Assembly (NCBI RefSeq): GCF_019104725.1
Contig: NZ_JAHRXF010000025.1
Coordinates: 1 to 64,000 of the forward strand
DNA length: 64,000 nucleotides
Direction: 5' to 3'
DNA from: Streptomyces corallincola
GTDB taxonomy: Bacteria > Actinomycetota > Actinomycetes > Streptomycetales > Streptomycetaceae
This document shows, piece by piece, positions 20,240 through 29,922 of this stretch (position 1 is the first letter of the stretch; every line of letters starts with the position of its first letter). The position numbers were made by a program, and so were the translations under genes. The notes under the pieces were generated by a model. That model saw nothing but the letters and a program-made list of their open reading frames with translations. It did not search any database and was not told where the DNA came from.

Positions 20240-20270
20240 GTGCTACGCACGTGTCACGTGTACGCAGCAC
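20240..20270. repeat. Imperfect 31-bp inverted repeat with two CACGTG cores
   Basis: The arms GTGCTACGCACGTGT and ACGTGTACGCAGCAC match at 11 of 15 positions, and CACGTG occurs at 20248 and 20255. The repeat lies in the 370-base gap between the CBS gene and the converging small membrane protein gene, where no gene is visible. Confidence 0.5.
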
Positions 20271-20516
20271 GGGCTTAACACGGGTTCGGCAGATTAGGGG
20301 GTGTCGGCAGGGCGGGAGCGGCTCCCCGTCCGAGCCGGCGCCGTACGGCGTCAAGGAACTTCCGGAGCGGCTCCCGGACCTCCTGAAACGCCCAGGACGC
20401 GCACGCCCGGCCTGACCCGGCACGCGTCCCTCGCGGGGACCGCCGTCGTCCCGCCCCCCGGAAACGGGGGTGCGGCGGTCCCCGCGCACCTCACTTCTCT
20501 CTCGCTCCTTCGCGTC

Positions 20517-20939
20517 TCACCCCTTCGCGCCGCGCCGTCCCGCGAACAGATCCGGGTTGAGGCGTGCCGCCTGGGCCATGTTCACGCCGACGATGCCCAC
20601 CCACGCGGTGATCAGGCCGGGCAGGCCCGCCAGCGAGGCGGCGATCGCGGAGAGGGGTATCGCCAGCAGGAGTGAGACCACGGAGAGGCCGAAGCGCTCC
20701 GCCCATGAATCGGTGTCCCGCGCCCGGCGGACGTCCCGCGCGTCCTCCATCCGCCGCTCGGCCAGCTGTCGCCGCACCCGGCGGTCCACCGCCTCGTCGA
20801 TGCGCCGGTCCACCTTCTCCAGGAAGGATTCGACCAGCGCCGATTCGTACTCGTCGCCCAGATCCCGGCGCGCCCGCACAGTGGCGTCCAGGTCCTTCTT
20901 GAGATCGGTGTCCCGTGGATCGGGTGCGGTTGCGTTCAT
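20517..20939 (-). CDS. Small membrane protein of unknown function
   Basis: 140 residues. The N-terminal two thirds is a highly charged helical region (YESALVESFLEKVDRRIDE and more Arg/Glu repeats, likely coiled coil); the C-terminal third has two hydrophobic helices (LSVVSLLLAIPLSAIAASLA and GLITAWVGIVGVNMA). I do not recognise the family. ATG 20939 comes 7 bases after TAATCT with no ribosome site, so the message may be leaderless. The 300 bases on its upstream side belong to the RpiR promoter. Confidence 0.75.
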   Translation of the reverse strand: MNATAPDPRDTDLKKDLDATVRARRDLGDEYESALVESFLEKVDRRIDEAVDRRVRRQLAERRMEDARDVRRARDTDSWAERFGLSVVSLLLAIPLSAIAASLAGLPGLITAWVGIVGVNMAQAARLNPDLFAGRRGAKG

Positions 20940-21163
20940 GGGATTCAGATTAGGAATTCCGGCCCTCCGGCACACTGGGGACAACCCCCCTCTTCTCCTG
21001 GGACCCGCCCCACCCGGTCCGCCCCGTACCTCTTGCTCCCGCCCCCGATCCCCCTGCCTCCCAAGCGCCCCACGCGCCCCACGTGCCCCATGCCCCCACG
21101 ACCCTCTCGGCCCTTCCCCCGATCCACCGGAGAACCCCCGAACCGCTTGCCTGCCTGCATAGG

Positions 21164-21185
21164 GTCATGCAAAGTGCTGCATGAC
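21164..21185. promoter_or_regulatory. Perfect inverted repeat, probable operator of the RpiR gene
   Basis: GTCATGCA-AAGTGC-TGCATGAC has perfect 8-base arms and lies 63 bases before the RpiR-family start. Regulators of this family usually bind such repeats near their own gene. The rest of 20940-21248 is C-rich with no gene. Confidence 0.55.
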
Positions 21186-21248
21186 TGAATAGGCAGTCGT
21201 GGCACGGGCCGCCGTCGGCGGGCCGGGACCGGAGGGGAAGCGGGCGTC

Positions 21249-22109
21249 ATGAGCATGGACCCGAGTACAGCGTCGGCGGAAAGCCCCGCCGCGCGGCTTC
21301 AGGCGCTGTTCGAGGGGCACCGGCTGACACCGACCCAGCGGCGCATCGCGCACAGCATGGTCCGCCGCGCCGCCGACATGCCGTTCCTGTCCAGCGTCGA
21401 ACTGGCCGAACTCGCCGGGGTCAGCCAGCCCTCGGTGACCCGGTTCGCCGTGGCCCTCGGCTTCGACGGCTACCCGGCGCTCCGCCGCCACCTGCGCGAG
21501 GTCGTACCCGCCGAACCGGCCGCCGACGCGGGCTCGTACAACGAGTACCAGCAGGCCGTCGAGGCCGAGATCGAGAATCTGCGGCACCTCGCCGACCTGC
21601 TCGCGGACCCGCGCCCGGTGCGGCGGGCCGGGCGCGTGCTCGCCGGGTCCCGGCCGCTGCCGGTGCTGGGGCTGCGCGCCGCCGCCTCGCAGGCGTACGG
21701 CTTCGCCTACTTCGCCGCCAAGGTGCATCCGGACGTACGGCTGCTCAACGAGGGCGGCACGATGATCCACGACCGGCTGGACGCGGCCGTCCGCGCGGGC
21801 GCCTCCGCGCTGCTCTGCTTCGCGCTGCCCCGGCACCCGCGCGAGGTGGTGGACACCCTCGCCTACGCCAAGGACGCGGGGCTGACCGTCGTCACCGTCG
21901 CGGACTCCGCGTTCGCGCCGGTCGCCCGTTACTCCGACCTGCTGCTGCCCGCCGCCGTCGGCACCGGGCTCGCCTTCGACACCGCGTGCGCGCCGATGCT
22001 GCTCGGGCGGGTGCTGCTGGAGGCGCTCTGCGACGATCTTCCGGACGCGCAGGCCCGGTTGGAGGAGTTCGACGCCCGCGCGGCGGCCCGGGGACTGTTC
22101 GTGGAGTGA
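21249..22109 (+). CDS. RpiR/MurR-family transcriptional regulator with SIS domain
   Basis: 286 residues. The N-terminal helix-turn-helix of the family is clear (LTPTQRRIAHSMVRRAADMP, then VELAELAGVSQPSVTRFAVALGF). A C-terminal SIS fold follows (LPVLGLRAAASQAYGFAYFA and LLCFALPRHPREVVDTLAYAK), which binds phosphosugars in relatives. No sugar catabolic genes adjoin it, so the ligand and targets are open. ATG 21249 is used; MSMDP offers a second ATG two codons later. A perfect inverted repeat upstream suggests autoregulation. Confidence 0.9.
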   Translation: MSMDPSTASAESPAARLQALFEGHRLTPTQRRIAHSMVRRAADMPFLSSVELAELAGVSQPSVTRFAVALGFDGYPALRRHLREVVPAEPAADAGSYNEYQQAVEAEIENLRHLADLLADPRPVRRAGRVLAGSRPLPVLGLRAAASQAYGFAYFAAKVHPDVRLLNEGGTMIHDRLDAAVRAGASALLCFALPRHPREVVDTLAYAKDAGLTVVTVADSAFAPVARYSDLLLPAAVGTGLAFDTACAPMLLGRVLLEALCDDLPDAQARLEEFDARAAARGLFVE

Positions 22110-22282
22110 CCCCACCAGGGCACCCCCGTCCCACCACCCCCCTCACCCCCCACCGCCCCTCACCCCGGCCGCACCGCCACATCCCGTCCGGTCACCGCGT
22201 TCCCGCGCTCTCAGGTCCGTCTCAGCTTCCCCGGTTACCGTGCCGCCACGGACGGGGATGTCCGGGAACGAGGAGGACGGGC

Positions 22283-22876
22283 GTGGCGCGAGGCGGAGCG
22301 CAGGGGCTGGCCCGAGTGGCCGTCGTCGTACGGGCCGGGGCCGCGCCCCTGTGGTGGTGCGGGGTCTTCGCGGGCGGTGTGGGGCTGCTGGTGCCGGGAC
22401 TGACCGGGCGTCGGATCGGGGTGTGCGCCGGGGCCGCGCTGTTCCTGGTCGCGGCGGCGGCCGTGGCGCTCGTACGGCGCCGCAGATACGCCGAACTGGC
22501 GCGGGGCGCGTCCCGCGCGGGCAGGCACGACGTGCTCCAGGACCGGGCGGTGAGTCTGCGCGACTGGCGGCGCGGACACCGCTGGTGGCTGCTGGCGGCG
22601 TGCGCGCTCGCCCTGGGCAGCGCGTTCGCCGTACCGGCGGCCGGTGGCATGCTGCTCGCCGGGGCCGGGACGGGACTGTGGCTCAAGGCCGCCTGGGTGG
22701 GCCGCCGCGAACGCGCCGGGGACACCCTGCTGTGGGTCCGGGTGGACTGGCTCGACGCACGCGCCGGGAACCCGGCGGGCAGGGCCGTGAAGGCCCTGCG
22801 CGGCACGGGCGTCGCGGCCGGCGACGCGGCTCCCGGAGGAGCGCGCCGCCGGTCCGCAGCACCGGTCCGGGGCTGA
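22283..22876 (+). CDS. Membrane protein of unknown function
   Basis: 197 residues with four predicted membrane helices in two pairs (LWWCGVFAGGVGLLVPGL, IGVCAGAALFLVAAAAVALV; WWLLAACALALGSAFAV, AGGMLLAGAGTGLWLKAAW), separated by Arg-rich cytoplasmic stretches. No family is recognised. GTG 22283 has a strong AGGAGG 6 bases upstream. It follows the RpiR gene by 173 bases and converges on the roadblock operon. Confidence 0.75.
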   Translation: MARGGAQGLARVAVVVRAGAAPLWWCGVFAGGVGLLVPGLTGRRIGVCAGAALFLVAAAAVALVRRRRYAELARGASRAGRHDVLQDRAVSLRDWRRGHRWWLLAACALALGSAFAVPAAGGMLLAGAGTGLWLKAAWVGRRERAGDTLLWVRVDWLDARAGNPAGRAVKALRGTGVAAGDAAPGGARRRSAAPVRG

Positions 22877-22895
22877 AGGCGTACGCCGACGCCCG

Positions 22896-23267
22896 TCAGA
22901 CCTCCAGGTCCTCCTCGATGCGCTTGAGCTGGTGGCGGGCCATCGCCAGGTTGGCGCGGGCGCCGTCCAGCACCAGGTAGAGGAACAGGCCGTTGCCGCC
23001 CCGGCCCCGGAGCAGGCGGATCAGGTGGTACTGGTCGGTCAGCGTGATCAGGATGTCGTCGATCTCGGCCTTCACGCCGAGGTGCTCCATCGTGCGCATC
23101 TTGGCGCGGATCACGTCGGTGTTCCCGGCGGCGGCCACGTTCAGGTCGAACGTCTTGCTGCCGCCCATCGTGCCCAGCGCCATGCCGCTCGTGTAATCGA
23201 CGAGCGCGACGCCGGTGGCGCCCTCGATGGTGAGCGCTTCCTTCAGTGCGGTCTCGGTGTTCGCCAT
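22896..23267 (-). CDS. Roadblock/LC7-domain protein (third of its operon)
   Basis: 123 residues, a single roadblock/longin fold: ATGVALVDYTSGMALGTMGG, a helical middle, DDILITLTDQYHLIRLL and GNGLFLYLVLDGARANLAMA. Such proteins dimerise and control small Ras-like GTPases; in Streptomyces they usually sit in conservons with a GTPase. Here the last gene of the operon is a roadblock protein and no GTPase follows. ATG 23267 has AGAGGA upstream. It starts 16 bases after the preceding gene. Confidence 0.88.
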   Translation of the reverse strand: MANTETALKEALTIEGATGVALVDYTSGMALGTMGGSKTFDLNVAAAGNTDVIRAKMRTMEHLGVKAEIDDILITLTDQYHLIRLLRGRGGNGLFLYLVLDGARANLAMARHQLKRIEEDLEV

Positions 23268-23283
23268 GAGAAGTCCTCTCGGG

Positions 23284-23862
23284 TCAGCGTTCGGTTGCGG
23301 TGCGCGCCTCGGTGGCCGTGCCACGCGGCGCGCGCGTCGTTCTCGTCCGTTGCGGTGGTGGTCCGGGTACGGGACCGGGCGTGCCCGGTGCACCCGGTGC
23401 ACCCGGTGCACCCGGTGCACCCGGTGAAGCCGGTGTGCCGGGTACGGTGCCGAGCCTCGGGCGGGCGGCCCGCGCCGCGGTCTCCGCGGCGTCCAGCAGT
23501 TCGCCGATGCGGACGGCGGCCCGTCGGCCCTCCAGGTGCAGGCGGCCGACGTTCACCCGGTCCTCGCTGAGCAGCGTCAGCACGGCGGACCGTCCGGCCG
23601 CGTAGGTGGCGACGTAGCCGCGCTCGCCCCGCACCAGGAGTTCCCGGAAGCCGCCGTTGCCGGTGGCGTCGGCCACCCTTACGGCGACCCCGAGCGAGGC
23701 GGCGGTGAGTGCCGCGAGGCCCTCGGGGTCGATGCCGGGGGTGTCGTGGGCGACCACCAGGCCGTCCACCCCGGCAGCGAGGGCACCGGTGAGCTGCGGC
23801 ACGCTGGTGCGCAGCCTGCGTAGTTCGTCCAGTACGGTGCCGAGATCCTGTTCGGACACCAT
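23284..23862 (-). CDS. Roadblock-like protein with collagen-like Gly-Ala-Pro tail
   Basis: 192 residues. The first 130 or so look like a roadblock domain (GVDGLVVAHDTPGIDPEGLAALT, then VYVATYAAGRSAVLTLLSED-type strands with the sequence GYVATYAAGRSAVLTLL). The C-terminus is disordered: repeated Gly-Ala-Pro triplets (residues about 155-170), then an Arg/Thr-rich end. The triplets are encoded by 9-base tandem repeats at about 23389-23427, so length may vary between strains. ATG 23862 is the start of the homologous part; 31 bases separate it from the gene before. Confidence 0.8.
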   Translation of the reverse strand: MVSEQDLGTVLDELRRLRTSVPQLTGALAAGVDGLVVAHDTPGIDPEGLAALTAASLGVAVRVADATGNGGFRELLVRGERGYVATYAAGRSAVLTLLSEDRVNVGRLHLEGRRAAVRIGELLDAAETAARAARPRLGTVPGTPASPGAPGAPGAPGAPGTPGPVPGPPPQRTRTTRAPRGTATEARTATER

Positions 23863-23893
23863 CAGCTCTCTCCTCTCGGCGGAGCGTTGCCGT

Positions 23894-24724
23894 TCAAAGC
23901 GCCTCCAGCGCATCCCTGAGCCTCTTCAGCAGCGCGATGTCGGGGTCGGTGACCGTGAGCGGGGGCGGCGGGGGAGCGGGCGGTGCGTACGGCGGGTGGT
24001 ACGGCACGGAGACCGGCCGGACCAGTCCGGCCGCCGTCAGCCGCCGTACGTCCACCAGGGTGTGGAACGCCTGCCGTCCCAGCGCGCGGGCGATCTCCGG
24101 TGCCGTGCGGACGCCGTCCACCCGGTCCAGGACCGCCCGCCCGCGCGGGGTGACCGGTGCCGTGCCCGCCGGGACGGCGCGGACCAGCGCGGCGGAGTCG
24201 GCCGCCGCGTCCGGCCAGAGCCGGTGCAGCAGCAGCCGCCGGTGCAGCGTCTCCCGCTCCAGCTGCACCACCGGGACCGAGGGCAGCGGGCCCCGGCGGG
24301 GCGTGCTGTCGTACCGGAACCGGCCGGGCGTGCTGCTCGGCGACAGGGCGAAGTACCCCGCGTCGTACAGCGCGTCCAGATGGCACAGGGCGAGCGCGCC
24401 CTCCGGGAGCAGCCCGGCCTCCAGCAGCCGGTGGGCCGCGTCGGCGGGACCGCCCGCTTCCGCCGCCCGCTGCCAGGCGGCCGTGGCCAGGGTTCCGTGG
24501 GCCGTGAGGAGCACGCCGAGACCAGGGGCGTGCGGACTCTCGGCGTGCACCACCCGGCCCCCGGCGAGGTGCAGGGTGCCGTGCTCGCGCTCCAGGACGC
24601 CGGTGGCCTCCTCCTCCGCGAGGCGGCGGAGCATCGGGGAGAGCGCGCCCGTCGTACGGTCCTGGGCGGTGGCCCGGTCGCGCACCGGCAGGGGTGGAGG
24701 CGGCGGTGAGAACGTCACGGTCAT
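23894..24724 (-). CDS. DUF4388-like protein with winged-helix-like C-terminal part
   Basis: 276 residues. Residues about 28-75 (EATGVLEREHGTLHLAGG and RVVHAESPHAPGLGVLLTAHG) resemble DUF4388, a module common in bacterial GTPase and gliding-type signalling proteins. Residues about 190-240 (RGRAVLDRVDGVRTAPEIA, then LVDVRRLTAAGLV) look like a winged helix. Proline-rich ends flank the folded part. ATG 24724 overlaps the upstream stop by four bases (ATGA), so it is translated together with the first roadblock protein. Function is inferred only from association. Confidence 0.7.
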   Translation of the reverse strand: MTVTFSPPPPPLPVRDRATAQDRTTGALSPMLRRLAEEEATGVLEREHGTLHLAGGRVVHAESPHAPGLGVLLTAHGTLATAAWQRAAEAGGPADAAHRLLEAGLLPEGALALCHLDALYDAGYFALSPSSTPGRFRYDSTPRRGPLPSVPVVQLERETLHRRLLLHRLWPDAAADSAALVRAVPAGTAPVTPRGRAVLDRVDGVRTAPEIARALGRQAFHTLVDVRRLTAAGLVRPVSVPYHPPYAPPAPPPPPLTVTDPDIALLKRLRDALEAL

Positions 24725-25110
24725 CCCAGCACCAGCCGGGCCGCCATCTCGCCGAGCCGGATGCGGGCGAGCGCGAGGTTGCCCTCGGCGCGGGCCAGCC
24801 ACAGGTGCAGGAAGACACTGCTGTCGAACGTGGTGTCCACGAACCGCAGCAGGTGGTAACTGTCGCGGTTGCTGACGATCAGATCTTCGACGGGCGGCCC
24901 GCCGTGGTCGCTCCCTCCCGCCGCGAAGGCGCCGTGCTCGGCGGCGAGCCGGGCGAGTTCGGCGGCTTCGGCGGCCGTGGTCTCGTGGTCGTCGCCGGGG
25001 GCTTCCCCGACGGTGCCGAGGGCCAGCCCGCTCGTCCAGTCCACCAGCGCCGCCCCCCGTGCGCCTGGCAGCCGCATGGCCTCCAGCAGGCACTCGTCGA
25101 TTCCGGGCAC
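24721..25110 (-). CDS. Roadblock/LC7-domain protein (first of its operon)
   Basis: 129 residues. The roadblock pattern is ARGAALVDWTSGLALGTVGE, VEDLIVSNRDSYHLLRFVDT and SSVFLHLWLARAEGNLALAR, closely paralleling the last gene of the operon (DYTSGMALGTMGG and FLYLVLDGARANLAMAR). GTG 25110 has GGAGGGGAG upstream. It opens a four-gene operon (25110 down to 22896). Paralogy between the first and last proteins suggests hetero- or homodimers around the DUF4388-like partner. Confidence 0.85.
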   Translation of the reverse strand: MPGIDECLLEAMRLPGARGAALVDWTSGLALGTVGEAPGDDHETTAAEAAELARLAAEHGAFAAGGSDHGGPPVEDLIVSNRDSYHLLRFVDTTFDSSVFLHLWLARAEGNLALARIRLGEMAARLVLG

Positions 25111-25229
25111 CGTGGCTCCCCTCCCGCCGTGGACTTCCGGTTGAGTGACGCCGACACTACGCATCGTGTGCGTGGCGGGTGAGGGGTTTGGCATTTTCCG
25201 TTGGAATGTGCGCCCGGCGTACTAGGGTT

Positions 25230-25262
25230 GGTCAACTGAGGACTGTTTCCCGTCAGTTGACC
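25230..25262. repeat. Inverted repeat between decarboxylase and roadblock operon
   Basis: GGTCAACTGA (25230-25239) and TCAGTTGACC (25253-25262) are perfect 10-base arms around a 13-base loop. It follows the decarboxylase stop by 28 bases and precedes the roadblock operon by 120, so it may be a terminator of the first or an operator of the second. Confidence 0.55.
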
Positions 25263-25290
25263 TATTCGTCCGCTACACGGGCTGCTCCCG

Positions 25291-26694
25291 TCAAGGGCGT
25301 GCGGGCGCGTTCAGGGTGGTGAGGGCCTCCGCGTGCGCCCCTCCCGACTCGGCCACGATCTCCGCCACCGTCTGCGGCTCCCGTACGGCCGCGAACGCCA
25401 CGCCTCCCGTGCCGTCCGGCCCGAAGCCGTAGACACCGGGCCGCGCGAGGGAGTTGTACGCGTAGTGGTGCGCGAAGTAGTACGCCCCCGTGTCCAGCGC
25501 CGCCGCGTGGTCGCCCTGCTCCAGCGGCGGGAGGCTACGGCCCTCGGCGAGCAGGTCGCCGGAGAAGCAGGCCGGTCCGGCCACGTCCTGCACCTCGGCC
25601 GGGCCGGACTTGGGGCGCCCCTCGGCGTCGTACGCCGCGATCCGCAGCGGCCACGCCCCCGGCGCGTACACGGTCCGGGTCGCCACCTGTACGCCCGCGT
25701 GCGTCACCGCGATCCGGCGCCCGCCGCTGCGCTTGGCGTACTCCACCCGCGCCACCACCGTGCCGTGCCGGGCCAGCAGCGACCGGCCGAACTCGGTGAC
25801 CAGGCCGTACCGCCCGTCGAACAGCCCCGGCACCCGCCCGGCCAGCAGCCGCGCGTACTCCGCGTACGTCGGCGAGTCCGCCTCGGCGCCGAAGTCCACC
25901 GGCAGGCCGCCGCCGATGTCCAGGGTGTCGATCTGCCGCCGCCCGGCCGCCGCGTTGATCTCCTCGGCCAGCGCGTACGCCTCCGCCACGCCCCGCGCCA
26001 TCAGCTCCAGCGGGACGCCCTGCGAGCCGGTGTGGGTGTGCAGCCGGGTCAGCCACGGCCGCTCCGCGTAGGCCCGTACGACCCATTCGCGCGCCCCCGG
26101 ATCGCGCAGCGCCACGCCGAACTTGGAGGTCGGGGTGGCCGTCGAGGTCGCGCCGATGGAGCCGCCGCCGATCTGCGGGTTGACCCGGAGCCCGAGCGGG
26201 GAGCGGGGCGGGCCCGAGCGGACCAGCGCGTCCAGCCGGTCCAGCTCCTGCGGGTTGTCCGCGTTGACCGCGATCCCCGAGGCCAGCGCCTCGCGCAGCT
26301 CGGCCGGGGTCTTGGCGGGGGAGTCCAGCACCGTGTGCTCCGGGGCGAGACCCGCCGCGCGGGCGAGTGCCAGCTCGCCCGGACTCGCCACCTCGGCGCC
26401 GATGCCCGCCTCGCGCAGCAGGCGCAGCACCGGGACCAGCGGGCACGCTTTCACCGCGAAGGCGTGCAGCACCGGGGTGCCGGGTGCGGTGACCGCGTCG
26501 AACGCCGCGCGCAGTGCCGCCGCCGACTCCCGGATGCCGGTGACGTCCAGCAGGCCCACGACTGGGGCGTCCGGGTGCAGCAGGCCCTGTCCGACCACCG
26601 CGCGCACCGCCGCGTCCCGCCGGTCGGCGCGGGCGCGGGCCTCGCGGCCGGTCCGCTCGCGGTCGATGCGCTCGCTGTCGGTGCCGTGTGCCAC
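25291..26694 (-). CDS. PLP-dependent decarboxylase, diaminopimelate/ornithine decarboxylase fold (type III)
   Basis: 467 residues. The alanine-racemase-like barrel has the PLP lysine in HAFAVKACPL, then EVASPGELALARAAG, LRVNPQIGGGSIG, LHTHTGSQG, and the phosphate loop DIGGGLPVDFG. The C-terminal sheet domain carries the conserved PACFSGDLLAEGRSLPPL and GDHAAALDTGAYYFAHHYAYN, as in LysA. It should decarboxylate a basic amino acid. It is unlikely to be the main lysA: the sequence is divergent around the substrate loop and it is not next to lysine genes. GTG 26694 has AAGGGA upstream. It diverges from hutU, with 250 bases shared. Confidence 0.82.
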   Translation of the reverse strand: MAHGTDSERIDRERTGREARARADRRDAAVRAVVGQGLLHPDAPVVGLLDVTGIRESAAALRAAFDAVTAPGTPVLHAFAVKACPLVPVLRLLREAGIGAEVASPGELALARAAGLAPEHTVLDSPAKTPAELREALASGIAVNADNPQELDRLDALVRSGPPRSPLGLRVNPQIGGGSIGATSTATPTSKFGVALRDPGAREWVVRAYAERPWLTRLHTHTGSQGVPLELMARGVAEAYALAEEINAAAGRRQIDTLDIGGGLPVDFGAEADSPTYAEYARLLAGRVPGLFDGRYGLVTEFGRSLLARHGTVVARVEYAKRSGGRRIAVTHAGVQVATRTVYAPGAWPLRIAAYDAEGRPKSGPAEVQDVAGPACFSGDLLAEGRSLPPLEQGDHAAALDTGAYYFAHHYAYNSLARPGVYGFGPDGTGGVAFAAVREPQTVAEIVAESGGAHAEALTTLNAPARP

Positions 26695-26883
26695 GGGGTG
26701 TCCCTTCGTGCGGGTTCGGGGGCGGGGCCTCGGGGGACGGGGCCTCGGGGGGTGGGGTCCGGGGAGGCGGGGGGTCGGAGGCGGCGGGCCGGGGGTGTCC
26801 GGTCCGGTGCCGGGTCGCCCTCCTCGTGTTCTGTGCGGCCCCAGCCAAACACGGTGGCGCGTACACACGGCCGCGCCGATGTA

Positions 26884-26920
26884 TTGACTAGGACTATTCA
26901 TCCGGCAAGGATGTGAATAG
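26884..26920 (+). promoter_or_regulatory. hut operon promoter with overlapping operator repeat
   Basis: TTGACT (26884-26889) could serve as a -35 with AAGGAT (26907-26912) as a weak -10 at 17-base spacing. CTATTCA (26894-26900) and TGAATAG (26914-26920) are perfect arms centred between them, and CATCC/GGATG inside extends the symmetry. This is a classical repressor position for a catabolic operon. The remainder of 26695-26883 holds GC-rich short repeats and no gene. Confidence 0.55.
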
Positions 26921-26944
26921 AGGTGGCAACAGAGGAGGCAGACG

Positions 26945-28605
<1,661 letters not shown>

Positions 28606-28609
<4 letters not shown>

Positions 28610-29922
28610 GTTCGGCTACCGGTGCGGGGGACGGCGACGGCTCGGCGGGGGCGGGCGGCTCGGCGCCGACCGCGGCGTCCGTGGCGAACCGGCTCGGAAA
28701 CGCCCCCTCCTTCGCGGAGATGTGGCGGGAACTGCTGCCGCTCGGGCGCGACTCCCGGTCCGGGGGGTATCGGCGGTTCGCCTGGGGCGGGGCCGACGCG
28801 GAGTGCCGGGAGTGGTTCCGGGAGCAGGTCGAAGGGCGCGGGCTCGCCTACGAGGTGGACCGGAACGGGAATCAGTGGGGGTGGCTGGGGGACCCGGAGG
28901 CCGGGGACGCCGTGGTCACCGGGTCGCATCTGGACTCCGTGCCGGACGGGGGCGCGTTCGACGGGCCGCTCGGGGTCGTGTCCGCGCTGGCCGCGCTGGA
29001 CGAACTGCGAGACAGGGGGGCGCGGTTCGGCAGGCCGCTCGCGGTCGTCAACTTCGGGGACGAGGAGGGCGCCCGGTTCGGGCTGGCCTGCGTGGGCTCG
29101 CGGCTCACGGCCGGGCAGCTCGGCGTCGAGGACGCGCACCGGCTGACCGACGCGGACGGGGTGAGTCTGCCGCGCGCGATGGAGGCGGCGGGCTACGACC
29201 CGGACGCGATCGGCGCCGACCCCGAACGCCTCGCCCGCATCGGCGCGTTCGTGGAGCTGCACGTCGAGCAGGGCCGCGCGCTGGACCTGTCCGGGGACGC
29301 CGTCGGCATCGCCAGTGCCATCTGGCCGCACGGGCGCTGGCGGTTCGACTTCCGGGGCGAGGCCAATCACGCGGGCACCACCCGGCTCGCGGACCGGCAC
29401 GACCCGATGCTGTCGTACGCCGAGACCGTGCTCGCCGCCCGCCGGGAGGCCGAACTCGCCGGTGCCGTCGCCACGTTCGGCAAGATCGCGGTCGAGCCGA
29501 ACGGCGTCAACGCCGTCCCGTCCCTGGTGCGCGGCTGGCTGGACTCGCGCGCCGCCGACCAGGCCACCCTGGACACCGTGGTCACCGGCATCGAGCGGGC
29601 GGCGCGGGAGTACGCGGCGGCGCACGGGATCGACCTGGACGTGGTCCGCGAGTCGTTCACCCCGGTCGTGGAGTTCGACCACGCCCTCCGCGACGAACTC
29701 GGCCGCATCCTGGGCCGGGACACCGACCTCACGGTCCCCGTCCTCGGCACCGGCGCCGGACACGACGCCGGAATCCTGTCGGGCCGTGTCCCGACCGCCA
29801 TGCTGTTCGTGCGCAACCCCACCGGGGTCTCCCACTCCCCGGCCGAGTCGGCGGGCGAGGACGACTGCCTGGCCGGGGTGCGCGCCCTCGCCGACGTACT
29901 GGAAGGACTGGCCTGCCGGTGA
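28606..29922 (+). CDS. M20-family amidohydrolase (allantoate amidohydrolase / N-carbamoylase type) in the hut operon
   Basis: 438 residues. All dinuclear metal ligands of the family are present: [37 protein letters not shown] and GTGAGHDAG. By homology the class hydrolyses allantoate, ureidoglycolate or N-carbamoyl amino acids. However, the gene lies between hutU and hutF, overlapping both by four bases (GTGA), and no hutG is present. An N-formylglutamate amidohydrolase role would complete the pathway; that is inference. An N-terminal Gly/Ser/Ala extension of about 20 residues looks disordered. Confidence 0.85.

Noticed and set aside
23389-23432. Tandem repeats as a possible CRISPR array
   Set aside because: Nine-base units with no unique spacers, inside a coding frame giving Gly-Ala-Pro triplets.
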